The notes under the pieces are model-generated. The model had not been told where the DNA came from, ran no database searches, and saw nothing but the letters and a program-made list of their open reading frames with translations. Below are positions 29,456 to 39,289 of a stretch of DNA of 64,000 bases, one piece after another (positions within the stretch are counted from its first letter, which is position 1; every line of letters begins with the position of its first letter). The translations under genes were made by a program, and so were the position numbers. The stretch is from Clostridium puniceum (GTDB taxonomy: Bacteria; Bacillota; Clostridia; Clostridiales; Clostridiaceae). The stretch lies in contig NZ_LZZM01000099.1 of assembly GCF_002006345.1 (NCBI RefSeq), positions 88,469-152,468 of the forward strand, given 5' to 3'.

Positions 29456-31531
29456 ATGAATTACGAGATAGCTCATGACATGCCAGGAAGAATAAGAATA
29501 AGGTGCGGTCAATATGCTTTTTCATTGGACGAAAGTTATGGGATTGAGTATATATTAAGCAAAAGCGGTTATGTTAAAAAGTCAAAAGCTTCTCATATAA
29601 CAGGAAGTATTTTAATTTATTACGAAGAAAATTTTCGTAATCAAGTATTAAATTTAATTTCTAAATTAAAACCAAATGAATTACCAATAATTAGTGAAGC
29701 TGATAGAGACAATTCAAAAGAAATAGAAATGAAATTTAAGAACAAAATTATAAATATGATAGGTAAACGATATTTTATAAAACTCTTTATTCCAGTTAGT
29801 GTACGAAATATATTATTAATGTTTAGGGCCGCTAAATTTATGGCAAAGGGATTAAAAAGTTTAGGACAATTAAAAATAAATGTTGATGTTTTAGATGCAG
29901 CTTCTATTGGAGCAGCTATTATTCAAAAAGAATATTCAACAGCTAGTTCAATTATGTTTTTACTTAATGTATCAGAATTGCTGGAAAATTATGCGAGAAA
30001 AAAAGCTAAAAATGTACTTTCAAAGAGTTTAGCCATAAATATTGATAATGTATGGTTGGCTAATGATGAAGTAGAAGTATTGATTCCTATTTCAGAACTT
30101 CAAGTAGGTGACAAAATAAGAGTTAATACTGGATATATGATACCTGTTGATGGTATAGTTCATACTGGAATCGCAATGGTTAATCAATCATCAATGACTG
30201 GGGAGCCTTTAGCTATAGAAAAGAAAACTGATGATACAGTATATGCAGGAACAGTAGTTGAAGAAGGTACTATAGTAATAGTAGTAAAGAAATTAAGTTC
30301 TGAAAGCAGAATAAGCAAGATTATTGAATTAATTGATCAATCTGAAAATTTAAAAGCTAATATACAAGGAAAAGCTGAAAGGTTAGCGGATAATATTGTT
30401 CCATTTAGTTTATTTGGATCATTAGTTACATATATTTTTACAAGAAATATAACAAAATCATTAGCTATATTATTAGTTGATTATTCTTGTGCAATAAAAT
30501 TATCTACACCAATATCTGTGATTTCTGCTATGAGAGAAGCGTCAAATTATAAAGTTGTTGTTAAAGGCGGTAAATATTTAGAAGCATTAGGAGAAGCAGA
30601 TATTATTGTATTTGATAAGACAGGAACATTAACAGTTGCATGTCCTAATGTAGCAAAGGTAATTCCGTTTGAGGGATTTGAAAGAGATTATGTTTTGAGA
30701 ACAGCAGCATGCTTAGAAGAGCATTTTCCTCATAGTGTAGCTAGAGCAATTGTAAAAAGAGCAGAACAAGAAAAGCTAAATCATGAAGAAGAACATGCAG
30801 AAGTACAATATGTAGTCGCTCATGGAATAGCTTCTTGTATAAATAATCAAAAAGCTTTAGTTGGAAGTTATCATTTTGTTTTTGAGGATGAAGGAATATC
30901 TTTGTCAGAAAAGCAAAAAGCTCTTATAGATAGTGAAAGCAATGATGACTCTGTAATATATTTAGCAGTTGCAGGACAAGCGGTTGGCTTTATTTGTATA
31001 AATGATCCTGTGAGAACTGGTGCTAAAGAAGTCATAGACAAATTAAGAGCTACAGGTATAGAGAATGTTGTTATGATAACTGGAGATGGAGATAAAACTG
31101 CTAAAAAAGTGGCAGAATCTTTAGGGATGGATAAATATTATTCTCAAGTGTTACCAGAAGATAAAGCAAAAATTATTGAAGAACTTAAGGAGAAAGGACA
31201 TAAAGTTATTATGGTTGGAGATGGAGTTAATGATTCTCCAGCACTTGCAGCCGCTGATGTTTCAATTGCAATGAAAGATGGATCAGATATTGCAAAAGAG
31301 GTTGCAGATGTAACATTAATGTCATCAGATTTAGAGACCTTAATAACAATGAGGATTTTAAGTCAGAAGTTAATGAAAAAGATAAATAGAAATTTTAATT
31401 TTATTTTATTATTTAATAGTTCATTACTTTTACTAGGGGTAACAGGATATATAAAACCAACTACTTCAGCGGTTTTACATAATTTTTCAACTATGGGAAT
31501 TAGTGCGGTTAGTATGAAATCTTGCTTATAA
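29456..31531 (+). CDS. P1B-type metal-transporting ATPase, CtpC-like
   Basis: 691 aa. N-terminal HMA-like region lacking the CxxC metal site (HDMPGRIRIRCG), actuator domain TGEP, phosphorylation site DKTGT (Asp387), TGDGDKTAKK, and hinge GDGVNDSPAL. The membrane CPC motif is replaced by YSCAIKL (Cys345), and the last helices carry HNFST in place of zinc-ATPase Lys/Asp residues. These features point to a Mn/Zn-type exporter related to CtpC rather than Cu or Cd pumps. It follows the small partner protein, divergent from the zinc-free S4 gene. Confidence 0.82.
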   Translation: MNYEIAHDMPGRIRIRCGQYAFSLDESYGIEYILSKSGYVKKSKASHITGSILIYYEENFRNQVLNLISKLKPNELPIISEADRDNSKEIEMKFKNKIINMIGKRYFIKLFIPVSVRNILLMFRAAKFMAKGLKSLGQLKINVDVLDAASIGAAIIQKEYSTASSIMFLLNVSELLENYARKKAKNVLSKSLAINIDNVWLANDEVEVLIPISELQVGDKIRVNTGYMIPVDGIVHTGIAMVNQSSMTGEPLAIEKKTDDTVYAGTVVEEGTIVIVVKKLSSESRISKIIELIDQSENLKANIQGKAERLADNIVPFSLFGSLVTYIFTRNITKSLAILLVDYSCAIKLSTPISVISAMREASNYKVVVKGGKYLEALGEADIIVFDKTGTLTVACPNVAKVIPFEGFERDYVLRTAACLEEHFPHSVARAIVKRAEQEKLNHEEEHAEVQYVVAHGIASCINNQKALVGSYHFVFEDEGISLSEKQKALIDSESNDDSVIYLAVAGQAVGFICINDPVRTGAKEVIDKLRATGIENVVMITGDGDKTAKKVAESLGMDKYYSQVLPEDKAKIIEELKEKGHKVIMVGDGVNDSPALAAADVSIAMKDGSDIAKEVADVTLMSSDLETLITMRILSQKLMKKINRNFNFILLFNSSLLLLGVTGYIKPTTSAVLHNFSTMGISAVSMKSCL

Positions 31532-31578
31532 CATTAGTTTTATAAGACTTCATGAAATTATAAAGATAATATATTAAT

Positions 31579-31679
31579 AGACTAAAAATTATTTAGTTTC
31601 ATTTAATAATTTTTAGTCTATTAAAACATAGCAGTTATTAGATAACATTAAAATTATATCTAATAACTGCTATTTATTA
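31579..31679. terminator. Two tandem bidirectional hairpins
   Basis: AGACTAAAAATTATT.../...AATAATTTTTAGTCT (31579-31621), then ATAGCAGTTATTAGATA.../...TATCTAATAACTGCTAT (31628-31674). Between convergent genes. Confidence 0.7.
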
Positions 31680-31705
31680 TGTAAAAAAATATTGAATTTT
31701 ATAGT

Positions 31706-32110
31706 TTAAAAAGTGAAAGTTTTAGAAGGCTCACCAGATAATAAATTAGAGTAAGAAGCTTCACCATGTTGAAGATAGAAAACTTCAAAAATGGGATTAT
31801 CAGCTGTTTTATATCCTTTTTTCACCAAAGGGGCATTATCGATAACAAGTTGTTTTTCATTTAAATCATTTGTAAATTGAATTTTTCCACTCATTCTAAC
31901 TGTTATAAAATCTGGTGTAGTTACTATAAACTGAATGTATGGATTTTCTTTGAGTTGTGTATATGCTTTTTTTACATTGGCAGTAGTAAAGTAAAATTTA
32001 CCATCCCTTATTAAATGAATATGTTGTGGTCTGCCATGTGGTTTGTTGTTTTCAGAAGTTGCTACTATACCCACATTATTTTTTTCTAAAAAGTTAATTA
32101 TTTTGTCCAT
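31706..32110 (-). CDS. Pyridoxamine 5'-phosphate oxidase-like flavin-binding protein
   Basis: 134 aa split-barrel protein: GIVATSENNKPHGRPQHIHLI at the N-terminus and KFYFTTANVKKAYTQLKENPYIQF, typical of FMN- or F420-binding general-stress/PNPOx-like proteins. Usual family length. Start behind AAAAGGAG. Probable oxidoreductase of unknown substrate. The 400 nt upstream (32111-32510) hold no other gene. Confidence 0.75.
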   Translation of the reverse strand: MDKIINFLEKNNVGIVATSENNKPHGRPQHIHLIRDGKFYFTTANVKKAYTQLKENPYIQFIVTTPDFITVRMSGKIQFTNDLNEKQLVIDNAPLVKKGYKTADNPIFEVFYLQHGEASYSNLLSGEPSKTFTF

Positions 32111-32510
32111 TTTAAAATTCTCCTTTTAACATTAAATTATTTACTGATAGAGCTTATTATTCTATAAATTTATTCTCAGCAACAAAATTTAAAATAGCCA
32201 AACTAAATAGTTGAAAATTAAATTTAATTAAATTTAATTGTGCTCCTACTATAACACGATTCTAAATAAGTTGCAATACATTTTTTCATTGTCTTATCGT
32301 TTATATAGAAAATTTGCTCTCAATATACCTTTATAAGTAGCGTGAAACGTTTAAATAATAGCATAAAATGAGATAAAATAGCATAAAAATTGTGATAATA
32401 TATTATTATGACTTATCCAATATTTTTAAGTGATTTTAAATCAGTATGTAAAACCACGATTTATGAGAAAAATAGGAATAGATAATTAGTTTAAAAAAAG
32501 GAGCAATTTT

Positions 32511-34181
32511 ATGAAACTAAAAAAAGTATTAAGTAATATTTTAATTGGAACTCTTTTTGTTACTTCATTTTCATTATTTGGCGAAAATAAAGCAGCAAAT
32601 GCAGCAGTAACTAACTCAATACCTAATACTAGTAGGTCTATAAAAAGCTATGATAATAGTTTCTTATCAGTTACTGGCTTTGCATCTTTAAAAGGAGGAG
32701 TAAATGATAGAAGCAAATATGTAGGAACTTCTTATTATCGTACAGTGAAAAATGAAAGAGAATTTTTACAAGCAATTTTAGAGGCTAGAACTGGTGCAGT
32801 AAAGGTAATTGAGATTGCAGTAAATTTAAATTTAGGGTGGAATGAATTAAAATTAAGTTCGGATGAACTTAAAAAGTATACTTTCATTTCAAAGTATGAG
32901 AAGCCAACTAATGGATACACTAATCCAACACTAGAATCTAATGGAGTATCTAAGTTAGACATATCAAATACGAATGGATTAACTATTTTGTCCACTAAAG
33001 CAAACACAATTAAACATGTAGAATTAAAACTACAATCATCAAGTAATGATATTATAATAAGAAATTTGAATTTTGATGAAATGTGGCAATGGGATGATGT
33101 AGGGAATCATAAAGAAGTTGGATGGACATTTATTAAAGTAAATGGTGCTAATAATGTATGGCTAGATCACTGTAAATTTGCTATTGGAGCAGATGGAATG
33201 GTCGATATTGAAAACGGATCGTCAGGAATAACTTTTTCATGGTGTGAATTTGGATTAGAAGCAAATGAAAATCCAGCTTCTGATAGTGCAATTTATAAGT
33301 CAATAAATTATATGGAACAAAAATATAAGGGAAATCAGCTAGACGCAAATAGCCTTTATTATAAAATGCGTAAAGGTGGAGCCACAGTAAATCAAATCAT
33401 GGCTTATGCAGCTTATCATAGTAAGTGCCATTTAGTAGGTTCTGGTGATAAAGATTATGTAAACTATGTCGATAGCAATGGCAAAGAGGTTAAAGATGGA
33501 AATCAAAGATTAAGATTAACTATGGCATATTGCCGTTATAATAATGTTGGACAACGTGTACCAATGATACGTCAAGGTGTTGGGCATATGTTTAATTGTT
33601 ATATTGATGATTCTACTCATATGAATTTGGAGAATAATGTTAATGCTTTTAAAAATAATAGCAAAAGCTTAGCTCGTGGAATGAATGCAAGAAATGGGGC
33701 TTCAATAGCAGCAGATACTTGCGTTTACAACGGTGTTAATGAGCCGATAGTAGGTACTGAACTTCAAGGTCAAGATACAGGTAATATGAATGCACCTTGG
33801 AATGATTTGTTTAAAAATGTTTACAATAATAATTTAATAGTAAATTCGAAAGTTACTAATGTTAATGGAACATATACAGGTAGTAGTTGGGATAATAATG
33901 GTGTAAATTTATTTACTAAGGGTTATACTTGGTATAATAAATCAACAATAGGTAAATGGGCATGGTCATCATCAATTGTAGGTGTAGAAAAAATGAATAA
34001 ATCCAATCCACCAAAAACACCATTTTCATTTCAATATAATTACAATGAAAAGTTACCATATTCATATAATATAATTCCTTTAAATGATGTGGAATCAGTA
34101 ATAAAAAAATATTCTGGAGCAGGAAAAGTTAATTTAAATGTTGCAGATTGGTTAAAGATAAGCTATAAGGAGAAAATATAA
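32511..34181 (+). CDS. Secreted pectate lyase (PL1 family)
   Basis: 556 aa. Signal peptide about 1-31 (KVLSNILIGTLFVTSFSLFG...ANA). A parallel beta-helix follows, with the family hallmarks IIIRNLNFDEMWQWDD, NVWLDHCKFAIGADGMVDIE (calcium-binding Asp cluster) and RVPMIRQGVGHMFNCY. It cleaves polygalacturonate by beta-elimination. Longer than the minimal 350-400 aa lyases because of N- and C-terminal extensions; no separate carbohydrate-binding module is recognised. Start behind AAAAGGAG. With the expansin and GH5 enzyme it points to growth on plant cell walls. Confidence 0.85.
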   Translation: MKLKKVLSNILIGTLFVTSFSLFGENKAANAAVTNSIPNTSRSIKSYDNSFLSVTGFASLKGGVNDRSKYVGTSYYRTVKNEREFLQAILEARTGAVKVIEIAVNLNLGWNELKLSSDELKKYTFISKYEKPTNGYTNPTLESNGVSKLDISNTNGLTILSTKANTIKHVELKLQSSSNDIIIRNLNFDEMWQWDDVGNHKEVGWTFIKVNGANNVWLDHCKFAIGADGMVDIENGSSGITFSWCEFGLEANENPASDSAIYKSINYMEQKYKGNQLDANSLYYKMRKGGATVNQIMAYAAYHSKCHLVGSGDKDYVNYVDSNGKEVKDGNQRLRLTMAYCRYNNVGQRVPMIRQGVGHMFNCYIDDSTHMNLENNVNAFKNNSKSLARGMNARNGASIAADTCVYNGVNEPIVGTELQGQDTGNMNAPWNDLFKNVYNNNLIVNSKVTNVNGTYTGSSWDNNGVNLFTKGYTWYNKSTIGKWAWSSSIVGVEKMNKSNPPKTPFSFQYNYNEKLPYSYNIIPLNDVESVIKKYSGAGKVNLNVADWLKISYKEKI

Positions 34182-34330
34182 GGAGATATATAAAGCATTA
34201 GCAGTAATGAGATAATATATTATATTAGAAAGGTTTATACAAATTCATATTAAATTTAGTATTATATATAATGATATAATACTTTTGGTAGAGATGTCTT
34301 TATATTAAATTATGAGGGAAATTTATAATA

Positions 34331-34410
34331 TGAAAATTGAATTTGAAAAAGTAAGTATTTATGAGGTTGAAGTCTTGACAAAGGGATATATGGGGGAGCT
34401 GTTAGGCTAG
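34331..34410 (+). pseudogene. Short remnant after pectate lyase
   Basis: ATG followed by 26 codons (MKIEFEKVSIYEVEVLTKG...) behind GAGGG, then a stop. The start resembles that of the broken ABC ATPase at 57175 (MRIEFEKIDV). Probably a remnant or spurious. Confidence 0.25.
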
Positions 34411-34465
34411 TTGTATTTGAGAAGAAAATTGTCTGATAATAATTATATAAAAATTTCTTAAATAA

Positions 34466-34510
34466 AAATAGTAACATGTATATAGGGAATATATATGTTA
34501 CTATTTTAGG
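34466..34510 (+). terminator. Terminator downstream of pectate lyase
   Basis: AAATAGTAACAT / ATGTTACTATTT 12-bp stem, 17-nt loop, then TTAGG. The stretch 34511-34840 has no gene. Confidence 0.55.
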
Positions 34511-34848
34511 TTATATTTATAGGGAAAATATTTATGAAAAACTATTATTAATCTATAAATTTATTATAATATGGTATTGTGTCAAAAGTGTGACAGATAT
34601 GAATTAAATTACCTAAGTGAAAGGGAATATTATAGAAATTTAATATAAATAGTGATTCTTTATTTAATGTAGATTACTAAAAACAATGCAAAAAACTATA
34701 AGTGGGATAATTTTTTTAATCTTAATTATTGTGAAGACTATTATGTTTATTATAAGATAATAAACAATTACAAGGCTAATTAATAAAAAAATAGTAGCTT
34801 GACATTAAAAATTAAATTGATTATACTGATAAAAATTGATTAAGATAA

Positions 34849-34975
34849 ATTCACGTATAACTCCAATAATAAGGTTTGGAGGTCTCTACCAGGAACCATT
34901 AATTCCTGATTACGAAGAAGATGCAATTATTTGCCTTTTCTTTGTAGTCAGGATTTTTTTTATCTAAAATTTTAT
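34849..34975 (+). promoter_or_regulatory. Adenine riboswitch with terminator (ON switch)
   Basis: The purine aptamer core is plain: CACGTATAACTCCAATAATA, GGTTTGGAGGTCTCTACCAGG and AACC...TTCCTGATTACGA. The base corresponding to the ligand-pairing position is U (34910 in GATTACG), which gives adenine rather than guanine specificity. A terminator (CCTGATTACGAAG pairing with CTTTGTAGTCAGG, then eight T near 34954-34961) shares the aptamer's 3' strand, so ligand binding should prevent termination and turn the gene on. It precedes adenosine deaminase. Confidence 0.92.
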
Positions 34976-35037
34976 AAATTTAAATATATGGAAAAAAGAA
35001 TATGGGAAAGAGGCTACGTATATGCAAGGAGGAAATT

Positions 35038-36036
35038 ATGAATTTAATAAATTTACCTAAAATTGAACTACATTGTCATTTGGATGGAAGTCTTAGACCA
35101 AAGACAATAATTGATATAGCAGAGAAAGAGGGGATAAAACTTCCTTCTATTGATATTAGAGATATTGAAATGGAAATAACGGCTCCATTAGAATGTAAAT
35201 CTCTTGATGAATACTTAAAAGCGTTTAAAATTCCTAATTTAGTAATGCAGTCAAAAGATAGCTTAAGAAGAATAACTTTTGAACTTTTTGAAGATGCAGC
35301 AGCAGAAAATGTGAAATATATGGAGGTAAGATTTGCACCATTACTTCATATATTAAAAGGATTAACAGTAGAAGAAATAATACAAAGTGTAATAGATGGA
35401 ATTAAAGTGGCGGAAGAAAAATATGATATTAAAGGAAACGTGATATTGTCATGTATGAGAATTATGAGTGTAGATAAAGCCTTTGAAGTAGTAGAAAAGG
35501 GAAAGAAATTCCTAGGAAAAGGTGTTGTTGGAATAGATTTATGTGCAGCAGAAGTTGAAGGTTTTTGTAAAACTTTTATAGAACCTATTAAATTAGCCAA
35601 GAAATATGGCTACGGAGTAACTATTCATGCTGGTGAAACTGGAATTGGTAAAAATGTATTAGAAGCTGTACAGCTTTTAAATGCAGAAAGAATTGGACAT
35701 GGGGTATTTATAAAAGATTGCGAAGAAGCGTATAAAGTAGTAAAGGAAAAGGGAATTACTCTTGAAATGTGTCCAACAAGCAATGTACAAACAAAAGCAG
35801 TTAATAATTTTTATGAACATCCAATATATAATTTTTATAAAGATGGAATAAATATAACTTTAAATACTGATAACAGAACTGTATCAAACACAAATATGAC
35901 TAAGGAATGCACTATAATAGCGGATCAATTTAATATTAATTATGAAGATTATAAACAAATTTACTATAATAGTGTTGAAGCGAGCTTTGCTGATTTCGAT
36001 ATAAAAGAAAAACTTAAGAAATATATACATCTATAA
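35038..36036 (+). CDS. add: Adenosine deaminase
   Basis: 332 aa zinc-dependent amidohydrolase that converts adenosine to inosine. Metal and catalytic motifs: ELHCHLDGSLRP (His-X-His, residues 8-19), TIHAGETG (His and Glu near 199-202), ERIGHG and the LNTDNR aspartate. Start at 35038 is chosen over an in-frame ATG at 35002 because AAGGAGG lies six bases before it. Its adenine riboswitch couples expression to purine excess. The last 25 codons are repeated in decayed form near 41850. Confidence 0.92.
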   Translation: MNLINLPKIELHCHLDGSLRPKTIIDIAEKEGIKLPSIDIRDIEMEITAPLECKSLDEYLKAFKIPNLVMQSKDSLRRITFELFEDAAAENVKYMEVRFAPLLHILKGLTVEEIIQSVIDGIKVAEEKYDIKGNVILSCMRIMSVDKAFEVVEKGKKFLGKGVVGIDLCAAEVEGFCKTFIEPIKLAKKYGYGVTIHAGETGIGKNVLEAVQLLNAERIGHGVFIKDCEEAYKVVKEKGITLEMCPTSNVQTKAVNNFYEHPIYNFYKDGINITLNTDNRTVSNTNMTKECTIIADQFNINYEDYKQIYYNSVEASFADFDIKEKLKKYIHL

Positions 36037-36370
36037 AAAATGAGAAATATAGCCAGTAATAATTGATATATAAAAAGAGCAGGCAAATATTGAAAATTAA
36101 ATTGGTTGGAATTTTATTTTCACATATATTATATGATTGTTATAGAATATGTTAATAAATTAAATTTAAACTTCTTAAAATCGCAACTTTGACGGTTATC
36201 TTAGAACTATACACCTATAATTTCTATGTTAAGAAATTTAATTTATAACGTATATAGTGGAGTTTTTACTATAATATAACTATTTTTTATATTCACAAAA
36301 GAGTATAATATAGTGATAAAAGTTATAATGTTGGATAAATTTATAAGATAAATTTTATAGGAGTAGCTTT
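36037..36370. other. Intergenic, no feature recognised
   Basis: AT-rich 330 nt between add and the GGDEF gene. No c-di-GMP riboswitch consensus and no strong terminator was found. The ribosome-binding site AGGAG for the next gene is at 36359-36363. Confidence 0.5.
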
Positions 36371-38551
36371 ATGAATAAAGATGATATAAGGAAAAAAATT
36401 GACCTACTTTTGAAAGAGTCTAATGAACTCAGATATAAAGATTCTAAGCGTGCAATAGAAATTTCAAATCATGCATTTAATTTATGTCAAGATATAGACT
36501 ATATACTTGGTGAAAAAGTAGCTAATTTATATAAGGCACATTGCTATTATAATATCGGTGAAAATGATAAAGTTTTACCTTTGGTACTTGATTCTCTTCA
36601 ATATTCTGTTAAAGAGGGGTTTTGTGACCTTGAATGGATGGCATATAATTTATTAGGGATTGTGTTCTTTCATTTAGGTGATATTGAAAGAAGTATGGAT
36701 TTCTATGATAAAGCTCAAGTAGTGGCAAAAGAAATTGATTTGGGGAAAATATATCACATTGATGTTACTTCCCAAAAATCAATGGTATTAACTTTAAATA
36801 ATATAGCTGAAAATTATAAACTACTTAAGCAATATAGAGAAGCATTAAATTACTGTGAAACAGTATATAATATTGATACACAATTTGATTACAGTTTAAC
36901 TAGAGGATTAATTTTGCTAAGCTTAGGTGAAATTTACTATTTATTAGGGGACTATGAAAACGCAAATTGTCTTTCTTACAAGGCTTTGCAGTATTTGAAT
37001 AAATACAATTATAATATAGCTAAGGCTGATACTTACAAATTAATGGCTTTGATTTCATGGAAAAAAGGGATTTATAAAAATGCTGATAAATATTTTCATA
37101 TTTCAATGAAGTTAAATGATATAGAATCAGTGCCTAATTACAAAGTTGATGCGTTAATTAGTTATTCTGAATATTTGAAAGAGCAAGAAAGAACAACTGA
37201 GGCTTTAAAAGTATTAACTAATGCTTGTGATTTATCAATACAATACAACTTACCAGAAAAAGTATCAAAAATCTCTCTTATGTTATCTATTTTTTATGGA
37301 CAGCTAGGAGAGTATAAAAATGCATTTGAATATACAAAATTGCATCATGAATATGAAGAAGAATATAACAAATTATATTATAAAAACATTGTTAATAGTT
37401 TAAATATAAAAAGGAAAATGCAGGAAATAGAAAAGGAGAATAATGCAATTATAGAGAAAAATAAAACTCTTCAAATACAAAGAGAAGCTTTACAAATACT
37501 AGTTGAAAAGATATCTATAATTAGTAAATTGGGTCAAAAGATAACTGCGACTTTGGACAAGGATGCTTTGATGGAAAATCTTTATTCAAGCATTAAAAGC
37601 TTTATGAATTTATCATATTTTGCCATTGCTCTTTATGATGAAGAGAACTCTATGATTAATTATATATATGTAATGGATAGGGAAAAAAAGATAAAACAAG
37701 AAAGCTTATCAATAAATGGTGATCAAACTTTTGCAGAGAAATGCATTAAAAATAGAGAACTAATTGTTATTAATAATACACATAAAGAATTTACACAATA
37801 TATTGATCAAAAAACATATGATTATCTAATAAAATTAGATAATAATGCAGAATTAAATTCACTTATTTTTTGTCCACTTATAGTGAATACAAAAGTTATT
37901 GGAATAATTACCATACAAAGTGAAGAAAAAGACGCATTTACTCCATATCATATTGAAATGGTTAAGTCTTTATCATCTTATGCAGCAATAGCAATTAATA
38001 ATACCTTGAAATCAATGGAATTAGAGAGATTAAATGAGGTATTAGTATCTTTGGCAGAAAAAGATAAATTAACTGGCATTGCCAATAGAAGAAGATTTGA
38101 TAATTATATAGATTATATTTGGTATTATAGTATCCAAAAGGGAAATAGTATAGCTTTAATGATTATTGATATAGATTATTTTAAAGAATATAACGATAAT
38201 TTTGGTCATCTAGAAGGAGATAAATGCATAACAACAATTGCCAATGCTTTAGATAATTTAAATAATAAACAATATTTTGTTGCAAGATATGGCGGAGATG
38301 AATTTATGGTTGTTTTGCCCAAATACTCAATTGGTGATGCAGTCAAATTGGGGGAAGAAATTGAAACTAAAATGGAAGAACTTAATATTTCGCATAAATT
38401 TTCAAAAGTTTCAGATAGAGTTACATTGTCTATTGGTGTTGCCTCTGTAATTCCAGATGAGAATATTACAATAAAAGAACTTATTACAAAAGCTGATAAT
38501 GCACTTTATATTGCTAAAAAACAGGGGAGAAATCAAGTAGCGTATATTTAG
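36371..38551 (+). CDS. TPR-GAF-GGDEF diguanylate cyclase
   Basis: 726 aa, no membrane span. Tetratricopeptide-type helical repeats (about residues 10-340), a coiled-coil linker (345-390), a GAF sensor domain (about 395-555), and a GGDEF domain with LTGIANRRRFD and the active motif YGGDEF (641-645). It should make cyclic di-GMP in response to a protein or small-molecule signal. No canonical RxxD inhibitory site was seen just before GGDEF. Monocistronic. Confidence 0.9.
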   Translation: MNKDDIRKKIDLLLKESNELRYKDSKRAIEISNHAFNLCQDIDYILGEKVANLYKAHCYYNIGENDKVLPLVLDSLQYSVKEGFCDLEWMAYNLLGIVFFHLGDIERSMDFYDKAQVVAKEIDLGKIYHIDVTSQKSMVLTLNNIAENYKLLKQYREALNYCETVYNIDTQFDYSLTRGLILLSLGEIYYLLGDYENANCLSYKALQYLNKYNYNIAKADTYKLMALISWKKGIYKNADKYFHISMKLNDIESVPNYKVDALISYSEYLKEQERTTEALKVLTNACDLSIQYNLPEKVSKISLMLSIFYGQLGEYKNAFEYTKLHHEYEEEYNKLYYKNIVNSLNIKRKMQEIEKENNAIIEKNKTLQIQREALQILVEKISIISKLGQKITATLDKDALMENLYSSIKSFMNLSYFAIALYDEENSMINYIYVMDREKKIKQESLSINGDQTFAEKCIKNRELIVINNTHKEFTQYIDQKTYDYLIKLDNNAELNSLIFCPLIVNTKVIGIITIQSEEKDAFTPYHIEMVKSLSSYAAIAINNTLKSMELERLNEVLVSLAEKDKLTGIANRRRFDNYIDYIWYYSIQKGNSIALMIIDIDYFKEYNDNFGHLEGDKCITTIANALDNLNNKQYFVARYGGDEFMVVLPKYSIGDAVKLGEEIETKMEELNISHKFSKVSDRVTLSIGVASVIPDENITIKELITKADNALYIAKKQGRNQVAYI

Positions 38552-38810
38552 AAATGTGATATTAAATAAAATATTAAGGAAAGATCTAAGTATTTCACCA
38601 ATTTCGTAGGTTAAATATTAGAAGCTATGATATGCTAGAAGTAATAAAAACCTCTAGCTCTTTCTATTTATCTACCAACATGGCATGTGCTAATTGGTAA
38701 AAGGATTTGTTCTTAAAGTCCTATTGCTCGGCTAATTTTTTGTAGAAAGTTGTTTTTAAAACTTTAATCTTACAACATTTTGAAATTGAAATTTATATTT
38801 AATAATATAA

Positions 38811-38839
38811 TTGACAATTATTAATATGTAACTTATAAT
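38811..38839 (+). promoter_or_regulatory. Consensus promoter of the tRNA operon
   Basis: TTGACA (38811-38816), 17 bases, TATAAT (38834-38839): a perfect sigma-A match, as expected for stable RNA genes. Nothing else is recognised in 38552-38810. Confidence 0.85.
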
Positions 38840-38931
38840 AGACAAGCAAGCAAAAATTCGACCATATATATTATTAATCTACATTTGTAAATTAATAAGG
38901 TTTGTTGGACTTTCTAAAGATTTATAATTAT

Positions 38932-39008
38932 GGTGAATGTAGTTCAGTTGGTAGAGCGCCAGTTTGTGGCACTGGTTGTCGTGGGTTCGAGTCCCATCGT
39001 TCACCCCA
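38932..39008 (+). tRNA. tRNA-His (GTG)
   Basis: Full cloverleaf with anticodon GTG in TTTGTGGC, TTCGAGT T-loop, CCA encoded, and the histidine-specific extra G (-1, at 38932) opposite discriminator C (39005). Confidence 0.97.
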
Positions 39009-39096
39009 TATAAACATATTGTTATAGGTGTAAGGTAAGGGGTATTCTTGTTTCAGGATAGGTACTTACATTTATTTATAGCAGTTTAATATTTAT

Positions 39097-39172
39097 GGTT
39101 CACTAGCTCAGTCGGTAGAGCACATGACTTTTAATCATGGTGTCCCGGGTTCGATTCCCGGGTGAGCCACCA
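39097..39172 (+). tRNA. tRNA-Lys (TTT)
   Basis: Acceptor GGTTCAC / GTGAGCC, anticodon TTT in CTTTTAA, TTCGATT T-loop, encoded CCA. About 90 nt after tRNA-His and probably cotranscribed. Confidence 0.97.
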
Positions 39173-39215
39173 AATTATTTGATTTAGTTTAATAAAAGGG
39201 AAAAACTATTAAGCT

Positions 39216-39266
39216 AAAAAAGGATGTCTCAAAATAATTAAAAATTATTTTGAGACATCCTTTTTT
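39216..39266 (+). terminator. Terminator of the tRNA operon
   Basis: Long perfect stem AGGATGTCTCAAAATAATT and its complement, followed by TTTTTT. Confidence 0.88.
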
Positions 39267-39289
39267 GATGTAGTAACGTTTGAAAATCA

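Noticed and set aside
32341..32356. cre site upstream of pectate lyase (GTGAAACGTTTAAA)
   Set aside because: The outer bases do not match the CcpA consensus and the spacing is off; only the AAACGTTT core is symmetrical.
36037..36370. c-di-GMP riboswitch before the GGDEF gene
   Set aside because: The GEMM core sequences are absent.
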